DNA from: a virus
Direction: 5' to 3' (one strand)
IMG/VR virus record: IMGVR_UViG_3300006641_000078
Coordinates: 1-37,344 of that record
Length of the DNA stretch: 37,344 bases
This document shows positions 24,459 to 32,940 of this stretch, one piece after another; position 1 is the first letter of the stretch, and each line of letters starts with the position of its first letter. The notes beneath the pieces were generated by a model. The model did no database searches and was not told where the DNA came from. It saw only the letters and a program-made list of their open reading frames with translations. The translations under genes and the position numbers were made by a program.

Positions 24459-24465
24459 GGTAAAA
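24458..24465 (+). promoter_or_regulatory. GGGTAAAA element 7 (putative late promoter)
   Basis: The first G of GGGTAAAA is the last base of the TAG stop codon (24456-24458). ATG 24500 follows after 34 bases. It is followed by CTCCTCAAATG. It heads a block of three FPxNP-type fibre proteins and one small protein. Confidence 0.5.
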
Positions 24466-24499
24466 CTCCTCAAATGAGCCGTCCCGTCCGTAGAGCCGC

Positions 24500-25597
24500 A
24501 TGGCATACACTCCATACAACTTTCCAAATCAACCTTTCGATGGACAGCTGTACCCTAACCCTCCCGTCCCTGGCACTTTCCAGTACAAATGGAACCAGGC
24601 AAAGGGGGTGTGGATCATTGTCTCAGGGGCAGTTCTCCAGGTACTTGGCAATGCTCCCATTGTCATCACCGGAACGGCAACGGTTCCGGTAGTCAACATC
24701 CGCCCAGCCACACCAACCAGCGCTGGATCGTTATCTGCCGCGGATAAGGAGAAACTTGACAGTATCCCCAGTGTTGTGGGAAGTGTGTCCAGAGTCGCCA
24801 CTGGCGTCGGCTTGACCGGTGGCCCCATTACGCAGACCGGCACCATCTCCCTCGTCCCCCCTTCTGGCCCAAACATTGGAGGGGTTAAAGCTGGATCCGG
24901 CGTCACCATTCTCCCAGACGGCACGCTCCAAGCGTTCAGCGGAGTGGAGAGTATCACGGCCGGAACGGGCCTTGGCGGTGGAATCATCACCTCTACTGGA
25001 ACCATCTACCTCCTACCTCCCATCAATGGAGCAATAGGCGGAGTAAAAGCCGGAAACAACGTCACCATCTCCTCAGATGGCACCATTAGCGCTATCAACG
25101 GCGGTGCGGCCACTGGCGCGTTTGTGATCCTCGACGATATTTCCCCGCAATTTGACGGAGTGAGAACACAGTTCCAGATAAGGGTTTCAGGAAACATCCA
25201 AACGGTGTCTCAACCAGCTAATCTGTTCATCGTTCTTGGTGGTATCCTGCAGCCGTCTCCGGCTACATTCACCCTTATCAACAACACTGACCTCAAGTTC
25301 GTCAGCCCTCCACCCGTCGGAACCACCTTCAGCGGCCGCTGTTTCGTTCCGAGCGGGCAATCCTTCCAGCAACTCGACGACATCTCGTCTGGTTTCAATG
25401 GGGTTCAGACAACCTTCCCCCTGACAATCGGCGGTACTCAACCGTATCAGCCAGCGTCTCCGGCCTCGCTTTTCGTGGCGGTTGGTGGTGTTCTTCAGAC
25501 ACCAAACATCGCCTACAGTCTGTCAGGGGCTAACATAGTCTTCTCGTCACCGCCTCCCGCTGGTGCGACATTCAATGGGCAAGTGCTAGGTATCTAA
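24500..25597 (+). CDS. FPNQPFDGQLYP-type fibre protein
   Basis: 365 aa. Residues 6-40 are an anchor (YNFPNQPFDGQLYPNPPVPG, FQYKWNQAKGVW) shared with the 25599, 26366 and 30180 proteins and common at the start of cyanophage fibre proteins. A linker with SAGSLSAADKEKLDSIP follows, then two GLTGG/IGGV repeats (~95-205). The end holds two tandem copies of a ~80-residue module (LDDISPQFDGVRTQFQIRV... and LDDISSGFNGVQTTFPLTIG...), each closing with a PPP.G.TF.G pattern. I start at ATG 24500, which gives the anchor. A different-frame ATG at 24474 yields only shadow sequence. Confidence 0.8.
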   Translation: MAYTPYNFPNQPFDGQLYPNPPVPGTFQYKWNQAKGVWIIVSGAVLQVLGNAPIVITGTATVPVVNIRPATPTSAGSLSAADKEKLDSIPSVVGSVSRVATGVGLTGGPITQTGTISLVPPSGPNIGGVKAGSGVTILPDGTLQAFSGVESITAGTGLGGGIITSTGTIYLLPPINGAIGGVKAGNNVTISSDGTISAINGGAATGAFVILDDISPQFDGVRTQFQIRVSGNIQTVSQPANLFIVLGGILQPSPATFTLINNTDLKFVSPPPVGTTFSGRCFVPSGQSFQQLDDISSGFNGVQTTFPLTIGGTQPYQPASPASLFVAVGGVLQTPNIAYSLSGANIVFSSPPPAGATFNGQVLGI

Positions 25598-25598
25598 T

Positions 25599-26366
25599 AT
25601 GGCCCTGAACTTCCCAAGCAATCCGTACAACGGCCAGCTCTACCCGGATCCAGCGGTTGAGGGGTCACAACAATACATTTGGAACACCGAAAAGGGCACG
25701 TGGCTCACGGTGTTCAAGGGCGTGGAGAAGATCACCGGCGAGGTGCCGATCATCATCGACGGAGACCCCCAAGCGCCTGTTGTCACCATCCAGCAGGTGA
25801 CAGAGACTCAAGACGGCTACATGACAGCCGCTGACAAAGTCAAGCTCGACTCGCTCAGTTTCGAGGACGTACCTGGCACCGTCACATCAGTCACTGCTGG
25901 TGAAGGTCTTGGGGCCCCGTTCAGCGGAGTCAGTATCACCTCAGCTGGAACAATCAATCTCCTCCCAGCCACTGTAAGTCAGATTGGTGGTGTGAAGCCG
26001 GGGAATGGGCTCAATCTGGCTGCGGACGGCACAGTGTCGGTGGCCATAGCGAGCGAGAGTTCTCTGGGTGCGGTAAAACAGGGTCGTGGGATCAATATCA
26101 CGCCTGATGGCGCGGTAACTCTAGCCACCGGAAGCACCTACAATATCCTTGACAACATGTCTGGGCTCTTCAACGGAACACAAACGACTTTCCATCTGAG
26201 TGTACGGTCGACCTACTTTGCGCCGTTCAACATCAATTCGCTTCTCATCTTCCTTGACGGGATCCTTCAGATTCCAAATGTCTCCTATGAATTGAGCGGC
26301 TACAACATCACCTTCATCACCCCGCCGCAGCCGGGAACAACCTTCTACGGAGTCTCCCTCACCTAA
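25599..26366 (+). CDS. FPxNPxxGQLYP-type fibre protein
   Basis: 255 aa. The anchor LNFPSNPYNGQLYPDPAVEG, QQYIWNTEKGTW (residues 3-35) is followed by a YMTAADKVKLDSL linker, about two GLG/IGGV repeats (85-175) and one C-terminal LDNMSGLFNGTQTTFHL module ending PQPGTTFYGVSLT. It has the same layout as its upstream neighbour but is shorter, as if one repeat and one terminal module were lost. Coupled to the next gene by TAATG. Confidence 0.8.
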   Translation: MALNFPSNPYNGQLYPDPAVEGSQQYIWNTEKGTWLTVFKGVEKITGEVPIIIDGDPQAPVVTIQQVTETQDGYMTAADKVKLDSLSFEDVPGTVTSVTAGEGLGAPFSGVSITSAGTINLLPATVSQIGGVKPGNGLNLAADGTVSVAIASESSLGAVKQGRGINITPDGAVTLATGSTYNILDNMSGLFNGTQTTFHLSVRSTYFAPFNINSLLIFLDGILQIPNVSYELSGYNITFITPPQPGTTFYGVSLT

Positions 26367-27406
26367 TGGCTTACATCTTCCCCGTAAACCCGTACGACGG
26401 GCAGCTTTACCCCATTCCAGCGATTCCAGGTTCTCTCCAGTACCAGTGGAGTGCTGCTCTGAATGTGTGGCTGATCTACTCGCCCTTGGGAGTTCAGTCT
26501 GTAACTGGACTACTCCCCATTCAGGTTAACAACGGGACCAGCAATGCTGTGGTCTCAATACTGCCAGCGACTCCGAGTGCCGCCGGCTCGATGAGCGCCG
26601 CGGATAAAACGAAGTTGAACGGCATCCCCTCGGACGCTTCTTCTGGCACGGTCAAGTCTGTCACGTCTGGTGCCGGTCTCGTGCCTGGGGTGATCACCAG
26701 CACGGGAACGATCAACGCCGCTCCAGCTACCGCGAATGCTCTTGGTTCCGTCATTGTCGGAGAGAACATTGATGTGGGGGCAAACGGCACTATCAGCATC
26801 CCGGCCGCACGCTTTGGAGTAAACAGCATCAACCTGGGACCTGGACTGATTGGGGCCCCCAATCCCATCGTAAGCACTGGAACTATCTCCGCGGCTCTTG
26901 CGACACGTCTCACCGTTGGCTCTGTGAGAGTCGGCTCCGGCATTGCCGTTGCGCCTGATGGCACCATTTCCGTGGACGGAAGCCTCTCCCACGTGGGTGT
27001 ACTGGCGTGGGTGTCTGTGAGGGTCACCGCAAACGCGAGCCCGCCGCAGTTCACTGTGCTCGAAGGCTACAACGTCTCCTCTGTTCTCTGGGGCGGTACT
27101 TCCTCGGCACCACGAGTTCGTATCAACTTCCAGAATCCCCTAGTGAATAGCGACTACGGAGTGGCATGGGGAGCGGGATCCTACCAGACAGGGTCGGGTG
27201 CGGCACTCTGGCAGTGGAACCAGAACATCACCACTGGCTTCAAGAGCAACCAGTTCGTAGACCTTCAACTCGTCACCTTCGCCACTCAGGACTGGACTTC
27301 AGGCGCAGGCCAGTTCGTCTGGAACGAGTGGAGCAACTACTCCGGCTGGCCTTCCTCTGGCTTGGGCTCATTTGACGTCGCCATCCTCGACTCCCAGAAC
27401 TTCTAA
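26366..27406 (+). CDS. FPxNPxxGQLYP-type fibre protein with distinct tip
   Basis: 346 aa. The anchor YIFPVNPYDGQLYPIPAIPG, LQYQWSAALNVW is followed by GSMSAADKTKLNGIP and three GAGLxPG/GTI repeats. The C-terminal ~130 residues differ from the preceding paralogues: FTVLEGYNVSSVLWGGTSS, VNSDYGVAWGAGSY, ending SSGLGSFDVAILDSQNF, a beta-rich tip of its own. This supports tip exchange on a conserved anchor. Two bases separate its stop from the next ATG. Confidence 0.78.
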   Translation: MAYIFPVNPYDGQLYPIPAIPGSLQYQWSAALNVWLIYSPLGVQSVTGLLPIQVNNGTSNAVVSILPATPSAAGSMSAADKTKLNGIPSDASSGTVKSVTSGAGLVPGVITSTGTINAAPATANALGSVIVGENIDVGANGTISIPAARFGVNSINLGPGLIGAPNPIVSTGTISAALATRLTVGSVRVGSGIAVAPDGTISVDGSLSHVGVLAWVSVRVTANASPPQFTVLEGYNVSSVLWGGTSSAPRVRINFQNPLVNSDYGVAWGAGSYQTGSGAALWQWNQNITTGFKSNQFVDLQLVTFATQDWTSGAGQFVWNEWSNYSGWPSSGLGSFDVAILDSQNF

Positions 27407-27408
27407 TC

Positions 27409-27897
27409 ATGCAAGTCATCGTCTACGCGGACCCCGAAAATCCGGCACCATCCCGCCTCCAGGTGATGTACGCAGGATTGGACACTCTTGAGGAGTCCGC
27501 CTTCAAGTTTCTCGACCCGTTTAACATCCCGTACCTGATCGTAGACAGCACGGTCATTCCTGATTCTCCTTTCATCTACCACGCACAAACCGTCTCCATC
27601 ACTGATGGTGTGGCTACGTTCGGCTGGGACTTTCCTTACGCTCAGCAGCTTGCCACGAAGTACAACGCCAACTACTGGCAAAACCAGTACAACCAAGGTC
27701 TTCTGGGCACAGGCATCACCAACGACTACCAACTCCAGCTGGCGATCGCCACTCCGGAAGACGAGCGCACCGCCGAGCAAACCGCTGCCGTTGAGTTTCT
27801 CATTGGCATCAACGGTCTCCAGCAGTCGGTTCAAGACCAGATCGACGCCGCCACTACGGGCGAAGAACTAATTTCAATCCTAAGCAGCCTTGGGTAA
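27409..27897 (+). CDS. Small protein in fibre block; possible fibre chaperone
   Basis: 162 aa. The N-terminal half is mixed alpha/beta with aromatic residues (FKFLDPFNIPYLIVDSTVIP). The C-terminal half is helical (QLQLAIATPEDERTAEQTAA, LQQSVQDQIDAATTGEELIS). It carries none of the fibre repeats. Small helical proteins next to fibre genes are often assembly chaperones or C-terminal adaptors; the helical half resembles the C-terminal part of the 34055 protein in character (NEINAATSPADL vs QIDAATTGEELI). Its TAA stop lies inside the GGGTAAAA element. Function is inferred from context only. Confidence 0.6.
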   Translation: MQVIVYADPENPAPSRLQVMYAGLDTLEESAFKFLDPFNIPYLIVDSTVIPDSPFIYHAQTVSITDGVATFGWDFPYAQQLATKYNANYWQNQYNQGLLGTGITNDYQLQLAIATPEDERTAEQTAAVEFLIGINGLQQSVQDQIDAATTGEELISILSSLG

Positions 27898-27899
27898 AA
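27892..27899 (+). promoter_or_regulatory. GGGTAAAA element 8 (putative late promoter)
   Basis: The octamer contains the TAA stop (27895-27897). ATG 27921 follows after 21 bases. The leader contains GAGAAG just before ATG, a weak ribosome-binding sequence. It heads a block of two large fibre proteins. Confidence 0.5.
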
Positions 27900-27920
27900 C
27901 AGTCGTAACTGGTTGAGAAG

Positions 27921-30173
27921 ATGGCAAACGCTTTTACGAAAGCCCAGTTCATGGAGCCGCCCGGCAGCGGCACAGGAGCGGTCCCTATTGGTGCCGTGAA
28001 GGCGGGTGACGGGATCACCATTTCCGCTGATGGCACGATTGCCTTGAATGGTGGAAGTGGGATCATCAACAACATCATAGTCTCAAACGGTATCCAGGGT
28101 GGAGGTTCCAGCCCTAACGTCTATTTGAGTCTGGTCCCGCCCACTGACACCACTCTTGGTGGTGTCCGAACCATCGCGGGTTCGGGATGCTCGATCGACT
28201 CCAATGGGGTCCTCCGCGTCACCACCAACTACACCCTGATCAACGGTCCGGGTATCCTTCTCACAAATGTAACACCTGAAGGGTCCACTGTTTCTGCGGC
28301 GATCGCCGGTACGAACACAGCAGGGCGAGGATCGATCTACGTTGATCCGGCTGCCTTCCCGGGCCTCAAAGTCTCAGCTGACGGTGGTTTGTCACTCACA
28401 CCACCCACCAGTACGGGAATTGGCGGTGTTAAAGCAGGGACCGGAGTCACCATCGATCCTCTCACCGGCGTCCTCAACGCTACTGGAACAGGCGGTACGA
28501 TCACCGCTGTGGGCGCTGGCACGGGTCTTGGTGGTGGTGGAACTACAGGCGCTGTCTCTCTGTTCCTGAAGCCACCAAGTGGAACCACGATCGGTGGCGT
28601 CTATCAAGGCGACAACGTTGTCATCGAGCCAGACGGCAAGATCAGCATCGCTAACATGGCAGGCGTCCAAACGGTCACCAAGGCACCTGGAAGTGCCATC
28701 GATCTCACCGGAACGGCAACCAACCCTATCATTGGTGTGTTCCTTGCCGGAACACTTAGCACAGGCGTGTGCCGGCTCTACGATGGTATTGACGGCAACC
28801 CACCCATCCTGCCTTCGTCCACTGCAGCAACTCCTACAGCCGTAAAGACTGTTGCCGACATAGCCAATACCAAGCTCCCCCTTGCTGGGGGGATTATGTC
28901 AGGCCCGATTACCTTCACTGCGGGTCAGGTGTTCCCTGGCACAGTTAACTCGAGCACCTTCACTCAACTCGGCGGCATCCTTGTTGGTGACACTTCCCCT
29001 CCGGGCTACGCTCAGCTTCCCGTAGGAGCCGACGGCCAAGTCTTGTCTGCCAATTCCGCTAGTCCACTTGGCGTAGAGTGGGTTTCGACTGGTCAGGGAA
29101 CGGTCAACAATATCTCGGTTTCCGCCCCACTGACCGTCACCAATCCCTCAGGTCCGTCGGTCTCCTTAGGCATCAACGCAGCGAGTACCTCAACCAGCGG
29201 GACCGTTGTCCTGTACGACGGCACTGATGGAGGCGGCAGTTCTGACTCAGCCGCGACTCCGCTGGCTGTGGCGACCGCTTACAATCTTGCTGCCGCGGCT
29301 CTGCCGCTCTCTGGTGGAACGATGAGCGGCCTCATCGTCTTCGATGGCTCGCAGGTGTTCCCGGGTGTGCTACCGCTAGCTGGCGGCACGATGACCGGCG
29401 ATATTACATTCGCTGGCACTCAGACTTTCCCAGGAGTTCTCACTCAAGGCTCCCTCAGTGCTATAGGCGCTGTGGACATTGGCGGAACTCCATCTAACCC
29501 GATCATCTCGGTCGACACTGCAACCACCGCTCAGCTTGGTGTGGTTCAGCCTGACGGTACGACCATCACGATTGATGGCAACGGTGTGATCTCGGCCGCC
29601 CCCGGTGGTAGCTCTCTGCCACTTTCTGGTGGTACGATGACCGGCAACATCGTGTTCGCTGGAACCCAGGCATTCCCCGGAACTCTCCCACTTGCCGGTG
29701 GCACCATGACCGGCAATATCACATTCAATGCGGGTCAGACGTTCCCTGGCACCATTTCGTCCTCGCTGTTGGACGTCACAGGCGACATGGTTTACGCCTC
29801 GGCGGCCAACACTCCGGCTTCACTGCCTATCGGTGCTGCTGGTACGATCCTTGCCGTCAATGGTGGCGTCCCGGCTTGGCGGACTTCCGCTCAGTTGGGT
29901 CTGCTGACTTCGGCCGCCGCAGCAAGCACCTACGCTCCAGTCGACTCTCCGACCTTCACTGGTCCGGTGATAGTCAATGGTGGTGGATCCGCTGGTGCCA
30001 ACGCAATGACAGTTAGCGGCGGCAACCTTGTTCTGGCTACTGCTTTCACTCCCGCAAGCTCCAGCGCCCCCGGAAGTGTCGGCGAACTCGCGTGGGATAA
30101 CTCCGGCTACCTATACTTCTGCTACCTCCCCAACACCTGGGGTCGCGTTCAAATCGACCTGACTCCGTTCTGA
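27921..30173 (+). CDS. Large repeat fibre protein with LPLAGGTMTG units
   Basis: 750 aa. The N-terminus (AFTKAQFMEPPGSG, then GAVKAGDGITISADGT) matches that of the 32941 protein, defining another anchor type. Several GGVKAG/GTI repeats follow (~50-250). Five LPLxGGxMxGxIxFxxxQxFPG units occupy residues ~319-612, a repeat known from phage fibres as far as I recall. The C-terminus (SAPGSVGELAWDNSGYLYF, then CYLPNTWGRVQ) is the short end domain typical of cyanophage fibres. No membrane segment is present. Probably a long trimeric fibre shaft. Confidence 0.82.
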   Translation: MANAFTKAQFMEPPGSGTGAVPIGAVKAGDGITISADGTIALNGGSGIINNIIVSNGIQGGGSSPNVYLSLVPPTDTTLGGVRTIAGSGCSIDSNGVLRVTTNYTLINGPGILLTNVTPEGSTVSAAIAGTNTAGRGSIYVDPAAFPGLKVSADGGLSLTPPTSTGIGGVKAGTGVTIDPLTGVLNATGTGGTITAVGAGTGLGGGGTTGAVSLFLKPPSGTTIGGVYQGDNVVIEPDGKISIANMAGVQTVTKAPGSAIDLTGTATNPIIGVFLAGTLSTGVCRLYDGIDGNPPILPSSTAATPTAVKTVADIANTKLPLAGGIMSGPITFTAGQVFPGTVNSSTFTQLGGILVGDTSPPGYAQLPVGADGQVLSANSASPLGVEWVSTGQGTVNNISVSAPLTVTNPSGPSVSLGINAASTSTSGTVVLYDGTDGGGSSDSAATPLAVATAYNLAAAALPLSGGTMSGLIVFDGSQVFPGVLPLAGGTMTGDITFAGTQTFPGVLTQGSLSAIGAVDIGGTPSNPIISVDTATTAQLGVVQPDGTTITIDGNGVISAAPGGSSLPLSGGTMTGNIVFAGTQAFPGTLPLAGGTMTGNITFNAGQTFPGTISSSLLDVTGDMVYASAANTPASLPIGAAGTILAVNGGVPAWRTSAQLGLLTSAAAASTYAPVDSPTFTGPVIVNGGGSAGANAMTVSGGNLVLATAFTPASSSAPGSVGELAWDNSGYLYFCYLPNTWGRVQIDLTPF
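28875..29756 (+). repeat. LPLAGGTMTG fibre-shaft repeat region
   Basis: Five dispersed copies of a ~22-residue unit (LPL-[AS]-GG-[TI]-M-[ST]-G ... FPG). The last two are almost back to back, the others separated by other fibre sequence. Neighbouring copies are similar at DNA level (for example GGTGG.ACGATGACCGGC), so copy number could vary between relatives. Confidence 0.8.
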
Positions 30174-30179
30174 TAACCG

Positions 30180-32909
30180 ATGGCTCAGCTTAACTTCCCT
30201 GACAATCCAATCAATGGGCAGCTCTATCCCAACCCGTGCCCTCCAGGGACGACCCAGTACCGCTGGGATCAAAGCGTTGGGATTTGGCGGATAGTCGGCG
30301 TAGCAACGGAGATCGTTCCAGGAACGTACGGGGACGAAGTCACAGTCGGTCAGTTTACCGTTGACGTCACTGGAAGACTCACTGACGCTAACAATGTCCG
30401 TATCCGCGAAGCCAACCAGTTTCAGAGCGGCATCGTCAAGCTCACGTCCAGTCTTACTTCGGATTCTGACTACGAAGCTCTGTCGGGGAACGCCGGCCGA
30501 ATCCTACAGAACCAGATCGGCAATCTCGACGCTTGCACTGTCCCTCAGCATACAAACATTGTAGAGGCACTCAACTATCTTCAGGCTGGCCAGGATCAGT
30601 TGTTCACTGACGCTCTGGTGTGGTGCGGATACTACAATGCGGAAGAGGGATTCATCTCCTTTGTCAGCCTCACCGGTCTGCAGCATGGCTATCGGTTGGG
30701 TGAGCGTCTCCCGGTGCCTTCGAAAGCAAACGGCGGTGACATGTTCATCGTCAACAAACCTGGCAATCCCTACGTCGCCGGAGACTACAACGCTCCAGAC
30801 GTTCAGATCGAGAACGGAAACTGGATCGTCTCAGAGACCGTTCGCTGGTCAGAGGCCGTTTCCAAGGGGACTATTACCGCTTCCGAAGTTCAAAGCCTGC
30901 CGCAGGCTCCCCTAACATCCACTAACGTCCAGAGCGCACTCTACCAGATTACGCAGCTCTTCAGAACAGGCATTGGTGGTGCGACAATCTCCCCCACCAA
31001 ACCAGCCAATCCCTACCCTGGAATGCTGTGGTGGGACGACGACGACGGCATCTTCTATATCTTCTACACTGACATCAATAGCAGCCAATGGGTTGAGCTC
31101 GGCGGCGGCGGCTCTCAGGGGCTTAACGCAGGACGAGGCACCGTGTACGAGATCCGTACCGGGGTTGGTCTGCTGGGTGGTCCGATAACAACTGAGGGCA
31201 CTATCTACCTCCAGCCGGCATTCTACAATGCTCAGACTGAGTCGAGTAGCACAATCGGCGGTGTGATTCCCCGGAAAGGCTTTGACTACAGCAACACCAC
31301 AGGGTGGCTGGATCTCAGTATCACCTCGGACTTTAACGGCAAGGACCCCAACACCGCCTTCAGTCAGGAAGGCGCAAACATCCTGAACAGCAAGATCACG
31401 GCGGTTGCCGGTGTCAACATTCTCGCTGGCACCTACAACGCGAGATTTGGACGACTCGTTTACGCCACGCCCGCGGGTTTGAACAAGGGATTCGTGGTGG
31501 GTGAGAATCTCCCTCCTCCTTCCTCGTCGATTGACAACTACTATGTCATCGTGACCATCCCAGGTGACCAGGGTCCTGACGGGACTGGCACCTACGCTGG
31601 CGCTGGTGACTGGTACATCTGCCAAGCAGATTCAACTCCCGCTGTCTGGTTCCTCATCGACTACGAGAATGCCTCACAGCAGGCGGTAAACATCTCGGTT
31701 GTCCCTATCCCAGGCATCGAGTTCGCCGGAAATGTGCAGACAGCCTTAGAAGCTGTAGAACTGCAGGCGCAGGACCGGATTGAGTTCTGTGAGGCCACCA
31801 CAGACGGCTTACAGATCAAGGTCTCGCAGCCCCAACTGACGGACAATGACGGCACCACTCTCAGTCTCGGCTTAGACTACGCGTCTATTGCTGATAGAGG
31901 TATCGTTCAGCTCACGAACGACTTCACTGGTAACTCCCAGTCCCTCGCCATCACGCAGCAGGCGGCGAACCAGCTGAATGCGAAGATCGAGTCACTCGTC
32001 GGTGCCAACGTTCTCGCCGGAACCTACAATTCAAACACCGGTGTGGTCGTGTCCGTCACCGCAGCGGGTGCTAACGCAGGCTTTGTCGCTGGTTTCCAAG
32101 CCCCCCAAGCGGCGAGTGTCCCCGACAACTACTACGTCATTGTCATTGTCGGCGGGGGATTTGGACCTCCCGGAGCGGTTCTCCCAGCCTCCGGAGTCCA
32201 GTCCGGTGACTGGTTCATCGTGCAGAATGACACCGGCACCGCCGAGTGGATCACAATTGACTACGAGAGCCGTGACGTCGCGGCAGAGAACGTCAGCCTC
32301 TCCCCAGTGGCCGGTCTCTCTGCCACCAATGTCCAACAAGGCATAGAGCAAATCCAGGCGGAGTTCGATAGCGTCTACACAGACGTCTCCAGCACCAATG
32401 ACGGTATCGTCATTGTCACCACGGACGCGTTGACCTCCAACGGTCTCGGAAAGAAGGCATCTTTCACCCTCTCAACCGCTACCGCAACGGACATCGGTGG
32501 AGTATTCGTCGCACCAAACAACGGAATAGGCCTCACGCAAGCCGGCGGTATTTATCTGACTCCAGCAACCGCGACCGTCATCGGCGGTGTCAAGGTTGGC
32601 GCTGGTCTCAGAATTGATCAGGACGGTGTGCTCTCCGTTCCATCCGGTGGTGAGATCAAGCTCAAAATGCTGACTGACATAAGCCCCCAGTTTGATGGGG
32701 TCCAGACAGCGTTCGTCCTGACTTACGACGGCGGGAATCTCGGATTTGCAGGCGACACGGTCTCTCTCTTCATAGATATTGGAGGTGTCACTCAAGCCCC
32801 AGAAACAGCTTATAGCTACGACGGGCTCATCTCCATGATCACCTTCACATCTCCCCCGCCGCGCGGTGCGAGTTTCTCAGGCCGGGTACTCATCGGGGTT
32901 CTCACCTGA
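30180..32909 (+). CDS. Large modular fibre protein with threefold internal repeat
   Basis: 909 aa. The anchor LNFPDNPINGQLYPNPCPPG, TQYRWDQSVGIW is of the FPxNP type. A module of ~110 residues occurs three times (near residues 145-260, 415-535 and 615-730). Each copy runs from a TYN/YYNAEEG start through a G.RLGE/G.VVGE/GF.AGFQ segment and a DNYYVIV-like strand to a W.I.DYE motif and a TNVQ..L helix. A WWDDDDGIFYIFYTD module lies near 285-305, as in the 18726 protein. GVGLLGGPIT and IGGVKVG repeats are present, and the end is one LTDISPQFDGVQTAFVLT module. It looks like a fusion of every module type in this region. Confidence 0.8.
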   Translation: MAQLNFPDNPINGQLYPNPCPPGTTQYRWDQSVGIWRIVGVATEIVPGTYGDEVTVGQFTVDVTGRLTDANNVRIREANQFQSGIVKLTSSLTSDSDYEALSGNAGRILQNQIGNLDACTVPQHTNIVEALNYLQAGQDQLFTDALVWCGYYNAEEGFISFVSLTGLQHGYRLGERLPVPSKANGGDMFIVNKPGNPYVAGDYNAPDVQIENGNWIVSETVRWSEAVSKGTITASEVQSLPQAPLTSTNVQSALYQITQLFRTGIGGATISPTKPANPYPGMLWWDDDDGIFYIFYTDINSSQWVELGGGGSQGLNAGRGTVYEIRTGVGLLGGPITTEGTIYLQPAFYNAQTESSSTIGGVIPRKGFDYSNTTGWLDLSITSDFNGKDPNTAFSQEGANILNSKITAVAGVNILAGTYNARFGRLVYATPAGLNKGFVVGENLPPPSSSIDNYYVIVTIPGDQGPDGTGTYAGAGDWYICQADSTPAVWFLIDYENASQQAVNISVVPIPGIEFAGNVQTALEAVELQAQDRIEFCEATTDGLQIKVSQPQLTDNDGTTLSLGLDYASIADRGIVQLTNDFTGNSQSLAITQQAANQLNAKIESLVGANVLAGTYNSNTGVVVSVTAAGANAGFVAGFQAPQAASVPDNYYVIVIVGGGFGPPGAVLPASGVQSGDWFIVQNDTGTAEWITIDYESRDVAAENVSLSPVAGLSATNVQQGIEQIQAEFDSVYTDVSSTNDGIVIVTTDALTSNGLGKKASFTLSTATATDIGGVFVAPNNGIGLTQAGGIYLTPATATVIGGVKVGAGLRIDQDGVLSVPSGGEIKLKMLTDISPQFDGVQTAFVLTYDGGNLGFAGDTVSLFIDIGGVTQAPETAYSYDGLISMITFTSPPPRGASFSGRVLIGVLT

Positions 32910-32917
32910 GGGTAAAA
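32910..32917 (+). promoter_or_regulatory. GGGTAAAA element 9 (putative late promoter)
   Basis: GGGTAAAA directly abuts the TGA stop (32907-32909). ATG 32941 follows after 23 bases, with no clear Shine-Dalgarno sequence between. It heads the last plus-strand block, which ends with the three oxygenase genes. Confidence 0.5.
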
Positions 32918-32940
32918 TCATCCCACGATCCTAGAATGTA

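Noticed and set aside
24474-24692. Small ORF starting at ATG 24474 in the leader after element 7.
   Set aside because: It runs out of frame through the FPNQPFDGQLYP anchor of the 24500 gene and has no coupling or recognisable content.
2437-32917. The GGTAAGA/GGTAAAA octamers resemble eukaryotic 5' splice donors (GTAAG).
   Set aside because: They sit at stop codons between intact bacterial-style genes. No acceptor or branch site pattern is evident, and no reading frame needs splicing.
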